DNA from: Opitutales bacterium
Lineage (GTDB): Bacteria; Verrucomicrobiota; Verrucomicrobiia; Opitutales; Coraliomargaritaceae
Direction of reading: 5' to 3'
Assembly (NCBI GenBank): GCA_018607135.1
Contig: JABBCA010000104.1
Span: forward strand, 1-64,000
DNA length: 64,000 nt
In this document: one piece after another, positions 1 to 8,951 of the stretch
Numbering within the stretch: position 1 is the first letter of the stretch
How the letters are laid out: each line of letters begins with the position of its first letter
The notes under the pieces: generated by a model
The model's input: only the letters and a program-made list of their open reading frames with translations
What the model was told of the DNA's origin: nothing
The model's database searches: none
Program-made: the position numbers and the translations under genes

Positions 1-1523
1 TTGAGCTCGAAGAGGTCGGTGCGGCGGTCGAGGCGTGGGGTGACGGAGCCGCTGGCTCGGGACCGGTAGAGGTCTTCGGTGTCGATGTCGGTGACGAGGA
101 GGGTTTCGACGTTTGAATCGGCGATGGCTTGAATGCCGTCGCGGGCGAACTCGAAGTCGGACGGTGTGAAGACCGCGGCTTGGCCGTAGTGGATGTCCAT
201 TGCTGGCACGCTGGGAAGATTGCCGATGATACCCGCGGTGGCGACGTAGAACTGGTTTTCGATGGCGCGCGCTTGCGCACAGTAGCGCACGCGCAGCTGG
301 CCATGACGGTCGTCGGTGCAGTAGGGCACGAAGAGGATTTCCACGCCTTGGTCGGCTAGGTAGCGGCTGGCCTCTGGGAACTCGACGTCGTAGCAGATCT
401 GCACGGCAATCTTCGCTTTGGGCGTCGGTAGGATGACGAGCTCGTGGCCTCCGGAAATGCCCCAATATTTCTTTTCGGCAGGGGTGATGTGTAGTTTGGG
501 TTGTGTGACGTAGCGGCCCTCGGGGTCAAAGATGAGGCATTCGTTCTGTAATTTGCCATCATGCTCGATCGGGTGACTGCCTCCGATGATGTAGACGCTA
601 TACTTGCTCGCCATGCGAGACATGAGCTCGATGAAGGGCTCGGTAAAATCACTGGCGAGTTTCTTAATGCCGTCGAGAGCGGGCAAGGGCTCGATGACAG
701 AGAGGAGTTGCACGGAGAAGAACTCGGGAAAGAGCACAAAGTCGGCTTTATAGTCGGCCGCAGTTTCGACGAAGTATTCTACCTGGTTGGCAAAATCCTC
801 GAAGGTATGAATTTTGCGGACTTGGTATTGCACGCAGGCGATACGCACTTTGGAGGAAACTTCCTTGGGCGTGTAGTCGGGGTTGAGCCATTCGATGAGG
901 CTGGCGAGGTTGTGGCTCATCGGATCGACGATGTAGTTGCGCAAAATGCCGCGAACTTGAAAGCCTTGTTTCAGCTGAAAACTCAGCACGTTGTCGTGGA
1001 TTTCGCCGTCTTTGACCTTTTGTATGTAGGCTTCGGGGTTGAGTTCGGATTCATGCTCTGCGTAGCCAGAAATGCGTCCGCCGGCGAGGATACGGCGCAG
1101 GTTCAGCTGTTTGCACAAACGTCGCCGCGCTTCGTAGAGCGCTGCGCCGATGCCGCGGCCTTGGCATGCCGGGTCGACATAGACATCGGCTCCATAGAGT
1201 GTGTCTCCGTGTGGATCGTGATTATGAAAATAGCCGCCATCGGTGATGCCCCCGTAGGTATGGGCGCGATAAGGGTCGCGCTCGGTGGGCACAATGAGTG
1301 AGGCCACTGCGCCGACGATTTGACCCTCGACGACTGCAACGAGCTGTCCTTGTGGAAACACCTTCAAGTGGTTTTGTAGCTGTCGTTCGCTCCACACGAC
1401 GTTCTCCTCCGCCATGAGCGGGAAAGCTTTTTTATTAAGCTCAATCAGAAAGGCGATATCTTCGTGTTCAACTTGGCGTATTTGAACCGGGCCTGTTTTG
1501 GCGTCGTAGGTAAATGGTGACAT
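1..1523 (-). CDS. GNAT acetyltransferase / carbon-nitrogen hydrolase fusion (partial)
   Basis: The reading frame is open from an ATG at 1523 to the window edge, so at least 507 codons are visible and only the C-terminal tip is missing. Residues about 10-205 form a GNAT N-acetyltransferase domain with the acetyl-CoA loop CQGRGIGAALYE. Residues about 228 onward form a nitrilase-type amidohydrolase. The Glu-Lys-Cys triad is readable: Glu267 in FPEFF, a Lys at 351/352 in PAEKKYW, and Cys377 in VQICYDVEFPE. Fusions of this kind are known as bifunctional GNAT/carbon-nitrogen hydrolases. The natural substrate is not defined by sequence. It probably cleaves a small amide, and the GNAT domain may act on the same metabolite or on a protein. 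It is transcribed away from the next gene. Confidence 0.9.
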   Translation of the reverse strand, partial: MSPFTYDAKTGPVQIRQVEHEDIAFLIELNKKAFPLMAEENVVWSERQLQNHLKVFPQGQLVAVVEGQIVGAVASLIVPTERDPYRAHTYGGITDGGYFHNHDPHGDTLYGADVYVDPACQGRGIGAALYEARRRLCKQLNLRRILAGGRISGYAEHESELNPEAYIQKVKDGEIHDNVLSFQLKQGFQVRGILRNYIVDPMSHNLASLIEWLNPDYTPKEVSSKVRIACVQYQVRKIHTFEDFANQVEYFVETAADYKADFVLFPEFFSVQLLSVIEPLPALDGIKKLASDFTEPFIELMSRMASKYSVYIIGGSHPIEHDGKLQNECLIFDPEGRYVTQPKLHITPAEKKYWGISGGHELVILPTPKAKIAVQICYDVEFPEASRYLADQGVEILFVPYCTDDRHGQLRVRYCAQARAIENQFYVATAGIIGNLPSVPAMDIHYGQAAVFTPSDFEFARDGIQAIADSNVETLLVTDIDTEDLYRSRASGSVTPRLDRRTDLFEL

Positions 1524-1578
1524 AAGTATAGAATCTAAAAATTTATGAATTGGTCAAGGAGTGCAAAAGGGACTCGCA

Positions 1579-2238
1579 ATGACTGAGAAACCTTGGCTTG
1601 GTTTTGACTCTATGGGAATAGAGATCGCATTTGTTGTGATGCTAGTGATTGGGCTAGCTGTTATGTTTTGGATGATTGTCCGTAGCTCGTCTTTGAAAAT
1701 CGTCAAGCAATATGAAAAGTTGGCGCATAAATTACGGATTAAACTCACCAAGCCGGAACCTCAACTGTTTGGATTTATTCGACCCGAGCCCTTTGTGCAC
1801 GGGATCTACCGTGACCGAGCGATGTCGATTTCTGTGCCAGGTAAAGGGCTGCAAAATACGCGCCAGATCGAGACGACTCTGAAAGTTGAGTTGACCGATA
1901 AAAAGATCAAGTGGCAGATGACCGCAAAAGGTTTACTCTCAGGTATGCGCCAACGCGACAGCGTGGGTATGGAGCGTTGGCAGAGCGATAATAATGTGTT
2001 CGATCTTTCTGTGGATGTGAGAACGAACGAAGGGGCTCGCTTGACGCGAATTTTGCACGACGATCGTCTTATGCAGATCTCCAAAGTGCTCAAAGGCTCA
2101 AAATCGAGCATTTACCTCGGTGAAGGTATGATGGTTTATACCAAGTTCGGCCTTATTGCGAATGAGATTGAACGCGAGCGTTTTGAGAAAGTGGTCGAAC
2201 TCTTTTGTGACCTCTCTGAAGTGTTGGAAGGTCGTTAA
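1579..2238 (+). CDS. Small single-span membrane protein of unknown function
   Basis: I do not recognise the family. The ATG at 1579 is preferred because AAAGGGA lies 7 nt upstream. A GTG at 1561 in the same frame is possible and would add six residues. Residues about 10-35 (IEIAFVVMLVIGLAVMFWMI) are one hydrophobic span near the N-terminus. The remaining ~180 residues are charged and presumably cytoplasmic, with no metal-binding or nucleotide-binding motif visible. It stands alone between a divergent gene and a downstream secreted-protein gene. Confidence 0.7.
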   Translation: MTEKPWLGFDSMGIEIAFVVMLVIGLAVMFWMIVRSSSLKIVKQYEKLAHKLRIKLTKPEPQLFGFIRPEPFVHGIYRDRAMSISVPGKGLQNTRQIETTLKVELTDKKIKWQMTAKGLLSGMRQRDSVGMERWQSDNNVFDLSVDVRTNEGARLTRILHDDRLMQISKVLKGSKSSIYLGEGMMVYTKFGLIANEIERERFEKVVELFCDLSEVLEGR

Positions 2239-2357
2239 GCGATGCTCGTAAAATATGGGTAGATTCGGCACGTCACAAAATGGCGCCAGTTGGGGAAGTC
2301 TGCTAATTATTTTCAGAAAAATTCTAATAATTCACCCAGTCGTCCGTCTTACCTATT

Positions 2358-3812
2358 ATGAAGCATCTATTTTTCCCCATCGCAGTTTCGCTAGTCGCAT
2401 CCATCTCAATGGCCGCGCCAGCGATCACCGTCTATAATAAAAACTTCGGCGTGGTGCGCGATAGGGTGCCGCTCGATTTGAAGGCAGGCTTGAGCGATGT
2501 CAGTTACAGCGGTGTGACTGCACAGCTTGAGCCCGAGTCGGTGATCTTGCGTGATCCTTGTGGCAAAGTAGCGCTCAGTGTCGTGGAGCAAAGCTATCGT
2601 GGTGATCCAGTCGATCAGCAACGCCTGCTGCAGATGTTTGAGGGGCAAACGATTCGCTTTTTACGCACCTTGGAAGGTAAAGATGTGTTTGTGGATGGTA
2701 AGATCATTCGTGCGCCCTCAATGGTCACTTCTAAGAATCAATACGGGAATCCACAGCAGAAGATGCTGGAGCCGATCATTGAGGTCGAAGGAGAGTTGCA
2801 GACTCGCTTGCCTGGCACACCGCTCTTTCCCAGTTTGGGCGATGACTCGGTTTTACAGCCCACCTTGAGTTGGAAACTATTTACCGATCAAGATGCACAG
2901 CTCGACGCGCAACTCAGCTATCTTACCAATGGCATGTCGTGGAAATCCGACTACAATCTCGTGCTTCCTGAAGAGGGAGACGAAGTCACGCTGACTGGCT
3001 GGGTCTCTATAGAGAACAACACGGGCAAGACTTTTGAAGAAGCAAAGATTAAGCTCATCGCGGGCGATGTAAACAAGGTGGAGCCAGAGCCACAGGTGCG
3101 TCGTAAAGAAGTCTTCGCGATGGCGATGGCGGATAGCCTGAGTGCCGCACCTCAAGTCGAAGAAAAAAAGTTTGACGAGTTTCACATGTATTCATTGCCG
3201 TTACCTACAACGCTGCGCGATAGCGAGACGAAGCAGGTGGAGTTTGTGCGTGGTGAAAATGTTAAGACTGACAAACGTTACATCTACGATGGCTCAGGCG
3301 GGATGCGCTACTATGGCGGTCTTAACATGAATCAAAATTACGGGCAAAACACGCAGCCCGATGTGGCGATCTATCGTGAACTTGTGAACAAGGAGGAAAA
3401 CGGCCTCGGTGTGCCTCTACCTGCTGGGCGTATGCGCTTCTATCGCATGGACGATGACGGTCAGCTTGAGTTTACAGGCGAGAATACCATCGATCACACG
3501 CCAAAGAATGAAACGATACGTGTGTATCTCGGTAATGCCTTCGACATCGTTGGTGAGCGTAAACGCATGGATTTTTATAAGCACCCTAGCCGTGATCTGA
3601 TGCGTGAGACCTTTGAGGTTGAGATTCGCAATCGTCGCGAAGAAGCGGTGACCGTGCAAATCATCGAGCACCTCTATCGTTGGTCGAATTGGGAGATTCA
3701 AAAGCCCAGTCACGAGTTTGAAAAAACCGACGCGCAGACCATTGAGTTTCCAGTCGATGTCGAAGCCGATGGCATCGTTACTGTGCGCTACACAGTGGAA
3801 TATACCTGGTAG
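2358..3812 (+). CDS. Secreted DUF4139-type protein
   Basis: The 484-residue product begins with a cleavable signal peptide ([20 protein letters not shown]) and is predicted to be periplasmic or secreted. The body is beta-rich: an N-terminal stretch reads like the start of DUF4139 proteins ([21 protein letters not shown]), a central segment has [19 protein letters not shown], and the C-terminus ends with VRYTVEYTW, which is characteristic of this family. No catalytic residues are known for the family, and its role is undefined. A ~120 bp A+T-rich leader precedes it. It converges with the NikR-like gene. Confidence 0.82.
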   Translation: MKHLFFPIAVSLVASISMAAPAITVYNKNFGVVRDRVPLDLKAGLSDVSYSGVTAQLEPESVILRDPCGKVALSVVEQSYRGDPVDQQRLLQMFEGQTIRFLRTLEGKDVFVDGKIIRAPSMVTSKNQYGNPQQKMLEPIIEVEGELQTRLPGTPLFPSLGDDSVLQPTLSWKLFTDQDAQLDAQLSYLTNGMSWKSDYNLVLPEEGDEVTLTGWVSIENNTGKTFEEAKIKLIAGDVNKVEPEPQVRRKEVFAMAMADSLSAAPQVEEKKFDEFHMYSLPLPTTLRDSETKQVEFVRGENVKTDKRYIYDGSGGMRYYGGLNMNQNYGQNTQPDVAIYRELVNKEENGLGVPLPAGRMRFYRMDDDGQLEFTGENTIDHTPKNETIRVYLGNAFDIVGERKRMDFYKHPSRDLMRETFEVEIRNRREEAVTVQIIEHLYRWSNWEIQKPSHEFEKTDAQTIEFPVDVEADGIVTVRYTVEYTW

Positions 3813-3927
3813 GGGGCCATAGTGGAACGTGCGCCTATGCGAAGTATCGCGTGCGCATCTATTTCGCTAGTCACTTTTTGCTACTAGCTGTGAAGCGCCC
3901 CTTTGGAAGGCAGGGTCTACACTTTAT

Positions 3928-4380
3928 TTACCGTCCGTGCAGTTGTGGGATCAACTTATTGGTGAGGGTCAATCCACCTGAGCTCACACCTTTGACGGCG
4001 AGCATGCAGTTCGTGAGATCACGGAGGCGTTGGACGGGGCCTTGCACCAGAAGCACTTCCATAATGTATTGGCCTTCGAGTAAAACATGCTGGCTACTGA
4101 TGCATTCTTCGACGTGCTCGCGTTCGATGCTCGCAAGTTTTTGCAGCAGCCCCGGCTTTGCTGAATCATAAAAGAGGGTAACCGTGCCTGCCATGATAGT
4201 GCTGCAGTCCTCTTGTTGCTGATCGATTAGTGTGGTTTCGATCATTTCGGCGACTGCTTGGGAGCGGTTTTGAAATCCTCGTGAAACCACCATTTCATCC
4301 AGTGCCGTTGCAAGTTTAGGAGGGAGTGAAACGCTAATACGCTGGGCCAGGGCCCTGCTATGTTTTTGATCAGTCTTCAT
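3928..4380 (-). CDS. NikR-like ribbon-helix-helix regulator without a full nickel site
   Basis: This 150-residue protein (ATG at 4380; an upstream in-frame start at 4422 is less likely) has an N-terminal ribbon-helix-helix ([19 protein letters not shown], then [14 protein letters not shown]) and a C-terminal ACT-like domain ([17 protein letters not shown] to GGLTL), the layout of NikR. By eye alignment with E. coli NikR, His87 is kept (SSQH) but His89 aligns with Leu, Cys95 with Ile and His76 with Arg. Nickel sensing therefore looks unlikely and another ligand is probable. It is divergent from the guanidine/urea nitrogen cluster across a 166-bp region holding palindromes and direct repeats, so it is the obvious local regulator. 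That role is inferred from position. Confidence 0.8.
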   Translation of the reverse strand: MKTDQKHSRALAQRISVSLPPKLATALDEMVVSRGFQNRSQAVAEMIETTLIDQQQEDCSTIMAGTVTLFYDSAKPGLLQKLASIEREHVEECISSQHVLLEGQYIMEVLLVQGPVQRLRDLTNCMLAVKGVSSGGLTLTNKLIPQLHGR

Positions 4381-4404
4381 ACGATTGAATGTGAAGTCTT
4401 TAAA

Positions 4405-4476
4405 TCGTAATACGAAGTGCAATAAAAATCATACTTTATGCAAACTGCAGTTTATTGGCATGGTTCATGCAGTTTG
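4405..4476. promoter_or_regulatory. Candidate operator region between the NikR-like gene and the nitrogen cluster
   Basis: The divergent intergenic region holds three symmetric signals: an 11-bp perfect palindrome TCGTAATACGA at 4405-4415; inverted arms CAAACTGCA (4441-4449) and TGCAGTTTG (4468-4476); and, within the same sequence, direct copies of GCAGTTT at 4447 and 4469, exactly 22 bp apart. A two-turn spacing matches the half-site geometry of NikR-type tetramers. Binding is inferred. No guanidine riboswitch fold was recognised here. Confidence 0.45.
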
Positions 4477-4546
4477 TTAGTTGGTTTGCGAGGTTCGCAT
4501 CGTGAAACCGTTCTCCGCACTACTCACAATCAAATTAAAAACGATC

Positions 4547-5554
4547 ATGTTTAAACAGACTAAAAAAGCTCTTTCGGCAACCCTTGCAGGATTCTCTGCA
4601 TTTGTTATCTGCCTAGGAAGTTCTCTATCCGCAGAACCTTTAAAAATCGGTTATAGTGACTGGCCGGGATGGGTCGCGTGGCAGATTGGCATTGATAAGG
4701 GGTGGTTCGAAGAAGAGGGCGTAGAAGTCGAATTTCAATGGATGGACTACGTTGCCTCCATGGATGCGTATGCTGCCGGCTTAATCGATGCGGTGACCAT
4801 GACAAATGGCGATGCGCTCGTTACAGGCGGCACGGGTAAACCTTCAGTAGGCATCATCATTAATGATTATTCGAATGGTAACGACATGATTGTTGCTGCT
4901 CCGGGCATTGACTCACTGGAAGATCTCAAGGGCAAGAAAGTAGGTCTCGAAGAAGGCTTTGTGATTCACTTGCTATTAATGAAGGGTGCAGAAGCCGCGG
5001 GTATCGACCCATCTGAATTCACGATTGTGAACACACCGACCAATGAAACGCCACAAGTGCTTGCTTCAGGCGCGGTCGACGCAATCGGCGCTTGGCAGCC
5101 AAACTCTGGCGAGGCGCTTAAAGCAGTGGCGAATTCAAAGCCAATTCTTACTTCCGCAGACGTTCCAGGTGTTATTTACGACCTGTTGTGCGTCGACCCA
5201 GAAACTCTTGAGTCTCGTCGTGATGATTGGATGAAGGTGGTCAAAGTTTGGTATCGTATCGTCGATTACTTGAAGGATGAGGATAACATCGACGATGCGC
5301 TCGCAATCCTAGCGAAACGCGTATCCATCACACCTGAAGAGTATGAGCCTCTTTTCGAAGGCACTTACATTCTGACACTCGAAGAAACATTAAAGGTTTG
5401 GGAAAAGGCTGACGGTCTTGGCTCTGTTTATGGGTCCTCTGTCGTTTCGGATCAATTCAACGTCGAAATGGGTGTCTACGATGACAACCTGAACATTGAC
5501 CAGTATCTCGATGGTAGCTTGACCAAGGAATACGCAGAATCACTTGCTGAGTAA
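4547..5554 (+). CDS. NitT/TauT-type ABC transporter substrate-binding protein
   Basis: The ATG at 4547 gives a classic signal peptide ([16 protein letters not shown]... ending LGSSLSA) and a 335-residue product. In-frame upstream starts at 4481 and 4502 would bury that signal. The mature part has the SsuA/THI5-like type II binding-protein pattern: [31 protein letters not shown], a hinge around [16 protein letters not shown], and AIGAWQP in lobe two. It would capture a small nitrogenous substrate in the periplasm for the adjacent permease and ATPase. Given the downstream genes, guanidine, urea or a derivative is the likely ligand. It is followed by a strong hairpin terminator, as is common where the binding protein must be made in excess. 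Confidence 0.9.
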   Translation: MFKQTKKALSATLAGFSAFVICLGSSLSAEPLKIGYSDWPGWVAWQIGIDKGWFEEEGVEVEFQWMDYVASMDAYAAGLIDAVTMTNGDALVTGGTGKPSVGIIINDYSNGNDMIVAAPGIDSLEDLKGKKVGLEEGFVIHLLLMKGAEAAGIDPSEFTIVNTPTNETPQVLASGAVDAIGAWQPNSGEALKAVANSKPILTSADVPGVIYDLLCVDPETLESRRDDWMKVVKVWYRIVDYLKDEDNIDDALAILAKRVSITPEEYEPLFEGTYILTLEETLKVWEKADGLGSVYGSSVVSDQFNVEMGVYDDNLNIDQYLDGSLTKEYAESLAE

Positions 5555-5587
5555 TTGATTTAATTTCCAATCGTATCGCTTTTTCGA

Positions 5588-5619
5588 AAGGCGGGTCGCT
5601 ACCCGGCCCGCCTTCTTTT
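5588..5619 (+). terminator. Hairpin terminator after the binding-protein gene
   Basis: An 8-bp stem AAGGCGGG/CCCGCCTT (5588-5595 with 5607-5614) and an 11-nt loop are followed by TCTTTT. It lies 33 nt after the binding-protein stop and 170 nt before the permease. It probably acts as a partial terminator or 3' stabiliser within the operon, or ends a first transcript. Confidence 0.7.
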
Positions 5620-5788
5620 GGCTCCTAAGCAATAGCTAAATTTACAGTGAGAGTCACAGTGTTCGTAGCCGAATTATGAAACCACTTCGGCCAGCGCCGT
5701 GGAGCAATTTAGTCGGCCTCAACGAGTTCCTCGTGTCACTCCAATGTAGAAGGCTTCATCAATTGATTAGGCTCGGCAAAACAGACCC

Positions 5789-7180
5789 ATGAAATCATCA
5801 AAAACAGTGGAAAAAATTTCCAGTCCTTGGTTCGCGATACGTAAGGACTTGAACTCTAAGCAACGGCTGATCCTTGGTAGCTTATCGTTCCTGCTCCCGC
5901 TGTTAATTTGGGCCTTCGTCAGCTATACACCGTTCATCTGGCATCCAGATGTGAAGCTGCAGCTCTCAGCAGACCGCGAAGATGTGACTACGATTTACTC
6001 TGCAGGCGACCGACTCTCTAAAGAATTTTTCCCATCGTTTGTTGGAGCAATTCAATCGGACAATGCAGAGATTTTAGCCGCACGTGAATTGGGCGATGTC
6101 AAAGGCTCCGCTTCGCGTATACGACGCGCGAACCTTAAAGTGATGCGTCACATCACGCCAGTAGCGACCGCGAATGGATGGGTCACCAAAGATGAAGCTA
6201 AGGATGACAGTATACTTTACGGTATTTGGCAGCAACTTGCCGAGGGCTCACTTGAGCAAAAGAAAATCCAACTGTCTGATGAGAATCTTGAGATTATCAA
6301 GCGTAACTGGGCGCTCATGAGTGAACGTTCAGCCGAGTTCGTTTCTAAGCGATTACCAGAGACGCCACTCGAAAAGCTCGTGCCGCAGGGCGTGGCTTCC
6401 AATCCAGTTTATCTCCCAAGTCCGCACGAAGTATTTTATAAAGGCATTGAGGATTTCACTTTTGAGGCAGATGGAGACCGTCCGTCAATGTTTCAACGCT
6501 ACAAGCATTCGCTGCGTATCGTGTTCATGGGTTTCTTGCTCGCCGCAGCGGTAGGTGTGCCGCTTGGAGTGATGTGTGGCACCTTCGACTTTTTCTCCAA
6601 GCTATTTGAGCCGTTTATAGACTTCTTCCGTTACATGCCAGCACCTGCGTTCAGCACGCTGTTGGTTGCGGTGTTCCTTGCGCACGATGCACCAAAGATC
6701 GCCTTGGTTTTTGTTGGCACCTTTTTTCAGCTTGTGCTGGTCGTTGCGAATACGACTCGTCAGCTTGACGCTTCCCTGTTAGAGGCTGCACAGACACTGG
6801 GTGCAAAAAAACTCACGATGATAAAGCGAGTTATCCTGCCGGGGATCTTACCAGATTTATTTAACGACCTGCGCATTCTGCTCGGTTGGGCATGGACGTG
6901 GCTGGTCATTGCCGAGCTGATCGGAGTGAAGAGTGGTCTGACAGAATTTATGGATACGCAGGGTCGTTTCCGTAACTTTGATAGCGTATTTCCAATCATC
7001 ATTTTGATTGGTGTCTCTGGGTTTGTGACGGATCAGTTCCTTTCATCATTGCGTAAGTATCTTTTCCCTTGGACACCAGAATCTTCGAGTAAGCAGCACG
7101 GGCTTATAGGTCGCTTCATCTATTGGATCCTTGATCGTAAAGTCTACGATGCACCTGTGAATGGAAAGGTAAACTCATGA
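5789..7180 (+). CDS. ABC transporter permease with a large extracytoplasmic insertion
   Basis: The C-terminal ~230 residues are a standard NitT/TauT-type BPD_transp_1 permease: [24 protein letters not shown], the EAA-loop region [26 protein letters not shown], then [11 protein letters not shown]. The 463-residue protein is far longer than the usual ~260. Residues about 30-50 form an extra span ([20 protein letters not shown]), and residues about 55-215 are a hydrophilic, helix-rich segment that should sit outside the membrane. Its stop overlaps the ATPase start by 4 nt (ATGA), indicating translational coupling. No clear ribosome binding site precedes the ATG at 5789. Confidence 0.9.
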   Translation: MKSSKTVEKISSPWFAIRKDLNSKQRLILGSLSFLLPLLIWAFVSYTPFIWHPDVKLQLSADREDVTTIYSAGDRLSKEFFPSFVGAIQSDNAEILAARELGDVKGSASRIRRANLKVMRHITPVATANGWVTKDEAKDDSILYGIWQQLAEGSLEQKKIQLSDENLEIIKRNWALMSERSAEFVSKRLPETPLEKLVPQGVASNPVYLPSPHEVFYKGIEDFTFEADGDRPSMFQRYKHSLRIVFMGFLLAAAVGVPLGVMCGTFDFFSKLFEPFIDFFRYMPAPAFSTLLVAVFLAHDAPKIALVFVGTFFQLVLVVANTTRQLDASLLEAAQTLGAKKLTMIKRVILPGILPDLFNDLRILLGWAWTWLVIAELIGVKSGLTEFMDTQGRFRNFDSVFPIIILIGVSGFVTDQFLSSLRKYLFPWTPESSSKQHGLIGRFIYWILDRKVYDAPVNGKVNS

Positions 7181-8082
7181 GCGACGTAATCAAACTACCT
7201 AGCTATAAAGAGCAAAGCGACTCCGTTCGTTCTCGCTTCGAGGCATTGCATAAGCGTCCTGTTAAGTTGAAGATAGAAGGCCTCAGCAAGACCTTCCATA
7301 CCTCGAAAGGAAGCGTCAACGTGCTCAACTCAATCAATCTCGATATCTATCGCCGCGAGTTCGTCTCGGTGATCGGGCCATCTGGTTGTGGTAAGTCCAC
7401 GCTCATTCGAATGCTTGCGGGTCTGGAAACACTCAGTGGCGGTCGCTTCCTGTTGAATGACAAAGAAGTCAGTGGGCCAAGCGCGGATCGTGGCATGGTC
7501 TTTCAAGGCTATACGCTCTTCCCATGGTTGACTGTTAAAAACAATGTGATGTTTGGCCTCGAAGTGAACGGCCGCTCAGGCACTGCTGTTGAACAGGAAG
7601 CCCTACAATGGATCGATCTCGTTGGGCTCTCTCGTTTCGCTGATGCGTATCCAAATCAACTCTCTGGCGGCATGAAGCAACGTGTGGCCATCGCTCGCGC
7701 ACTGGCGAATCAGCCAGAGGTGTTGTTCATGGATGAGCCCTTTGGTGCACTCGACCCTCACACACGTTCTCAAATGCAGGCCTACCTCTTACAGATCTGG
7801 AAGAATGTCGACGTCACCATCATGTTTGTTACGCACGATCTCGATGAAGCGATTTATCTCTCGGATCGTATTCTGGTGCTCAAGGCAAACCCTGGTGAAA
7901 TCCAAGAATTTATCGAAGTGCCTGTGCCGCGTCCACGCACACCCGAGCAATTTCTGAGTCCTGAATTTCTAGCAGTGAAACAGCACCTTGAAGAGCTCAT
8001 TCATCCTCAAACTGAAGATGAGGACGAGCCGAGCGAGCTTCCGATGGTGCGGATGACCAATAGTGACGACGTCGTCGAGTAA
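7177..8082 (+). CDS. ABC transporter ATP-binding protein (NitT/TauT family)
   Basis: The 301-residue cytoplasmic ATPase shows every expected motif: Walker [11 protein letters not shown]-loop [11 protein letters not shown], signature LSGGMKQR, Walker B VLFMDEP, D-loop ALDPHT and H-loop VTHDLDEA. The N-terminal 30 residues and an acidic C-terminal tail extend beyond the core. It overlaps the permease gene by 4 nt and is followed within 4 nt by the creatininase-type gene, so the three are one translational unit. Confidence 0.95.
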   Translation: MSDVIKLPSYKEQSDSVRSRFEALHKRPVKLKIEGLSKTFHTSKGSVNVLNSINLDIYRREFVSVIGPSGCGKSTLIRMLAGLETLSGGRFLLNDKEVSGPSADRGMVFQGYTLFPWLTVKNNVMFGLEVNGRSGTAVEQEALQWIDLVGLSRFADAYPNQLSGGMKQRVAIARALANQPEVLFMDEPFGALDPHTRSQMQAYLLQIWKNVDVTIMFVTHDLDEAIYLSDRILVLKANPGEIQEFIEVPVPRPRTPEQFLSPEFLAVKQHLEELIHPQTEDEDEPSELPMVRMTNSDDVVE

Positions 8083-8086
8083 TCAA

Positions 8087-8884
8087 ATGCCAAATCTACC
8101 CCAATCTGTATGCATTGAGCAACTCACCTGGCCTCAGGTGAAAGCACGGCAGGAAGCGTGTCCGTTACTGGTGTTGCCACTGGGCGCAACCGAGCAGCAT
8201 GGACCCGCCTTACCGATCAACACAGACACAGTGATTGCTGACGCACTCTGTCGTCACGCCTGCACGAAAGCGGGCGTTTCGATGGCACCGGTTGCCGCCT
8301 ATACTTCATCGGGTGGACACACCACAAAATGGCCGGGCACTTTTTCGCTCACACCAAAGACCTTTATCGATTCGTTGGTGCAATGGGCAAAGTGGGCAGA
8401 AGCTACAGGCTGGACCAAGCTCTACATTGTGAACGCGCACGCCGGCAATGATGCACCGCTCCGTGTCGCAGTGGATCAAATTCGCATCGAGCTGCTGGGG
8501 CGCTTGCAGGTCGGCTATCTCAATACCTTCTTTATCGACTCTGAGATCGAGGCACACTTCACACAAGATGCGGATGACTTACACGCGAATAAAGGCGAGT
8601 GCGATCTGATGATCTATCTTGCACCCGAGACCGTAGATACCAGTGCCTTTTCAATTGCTGACGATCCAGACCGCACTGCGGGCCAAGTATTTTCATATCC
8701 AGTTTCACAGACGAGCCTCAATGGGACGACAGGTAAGCCATCCCAAGGTAAAGCCGCTGACGGTGAACGCCTTTTTAAGCGAATGAGTGCTGCTCTAGTA
8801 GAAAAGCTTGAGCGCGCCAAAACCGAGCAACCGCCATTGCCGCAAGAGGACTGGTCAGGTGCACCTGACCGGTTTTACAACTAA
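8087..8884 (+). CDS. Creatininase-superfamily metal-dependent amidohydrolase
   Basis: An ATG at 8087, 4 nt after the ATPase stop, gives 265 residues; a GTG at 8063 would overlap the ATPase by 20 nt. The metal-site pattern of the family is visible: Glu36 and His38 in GATEQHGP, Asp47 in NTDT, His118 in NAHAGND, and Glu171 in HANKGECDLMIYLAPE. True creatininases carry a Glu two residues after the second His (HxE). Here it is HAG, as in the broader family that includes MftE and FAPy deformylase-type enzymes. I therefore infer amide or amidine hydrolysis feeding guanidine or urea into the pathway, but not specifically creatinine opening. No creatinase gene is present. Confidence 0.85.
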   Translation: MPNLPQSVCIEQLTWPQVKARQEACPLLVLPLGATEQHGPALPINTDTVIADALCRHACTKAGVSMAPVAAYTSSGGHTTKWPGTFSLTPKTFIDSLVQWAKWAEATGWTKLYIVNAHAGNDAPLRVAVDQIRIELLGRLQVGYLNTFFIDSEIEAHFTQDADDLHANKGECDLMIYLAPETVDTSAFSIADDPDRTAGQVFSYPVSQTSLNGTTGKPSQGKAADGERLFKRMSAALVEKLERAKTEQPPLPQEDWSGAPDRFYN

Positions 8885-8921
8885 CCGATTCACTCAACAG
8901 TTGAATTTTCTTAAACTAATA

Positions 8922-8949
8922 CGTAATACTTTTTGATTTATTCGTAATA
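8922..8949 (+). promoter_or_regulatory. CGTAATA direct repeats just upstream of the glutamine synthetase gene
   Basis: CGTAATA occurs at 8922-8928 and 8943-8949, exactly 21 bp (two helical turns) apart, directly before the ATG at 8952. The same heptamer lies inside the palindrome at 4405-4415 upstream of the cluster. A shared operator is inferred. The 67-bp gap may also hold an internal promoter. Confidence 0.4.
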
Positions 8950-8951
8950 AT

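Noticed and set aside
4381-4546. Guanidine riboswitch upstream of the nitrogen cluster
   Set aside because: It is expected for such operons, but I could not find the conserved loop sequences or fold by eye here or in 5555-5788. A covariance-model search is needed to be certain.
8087-8884. True creatininase
   Set aside because: The HxE metal motif is absent and no creatinase follows.
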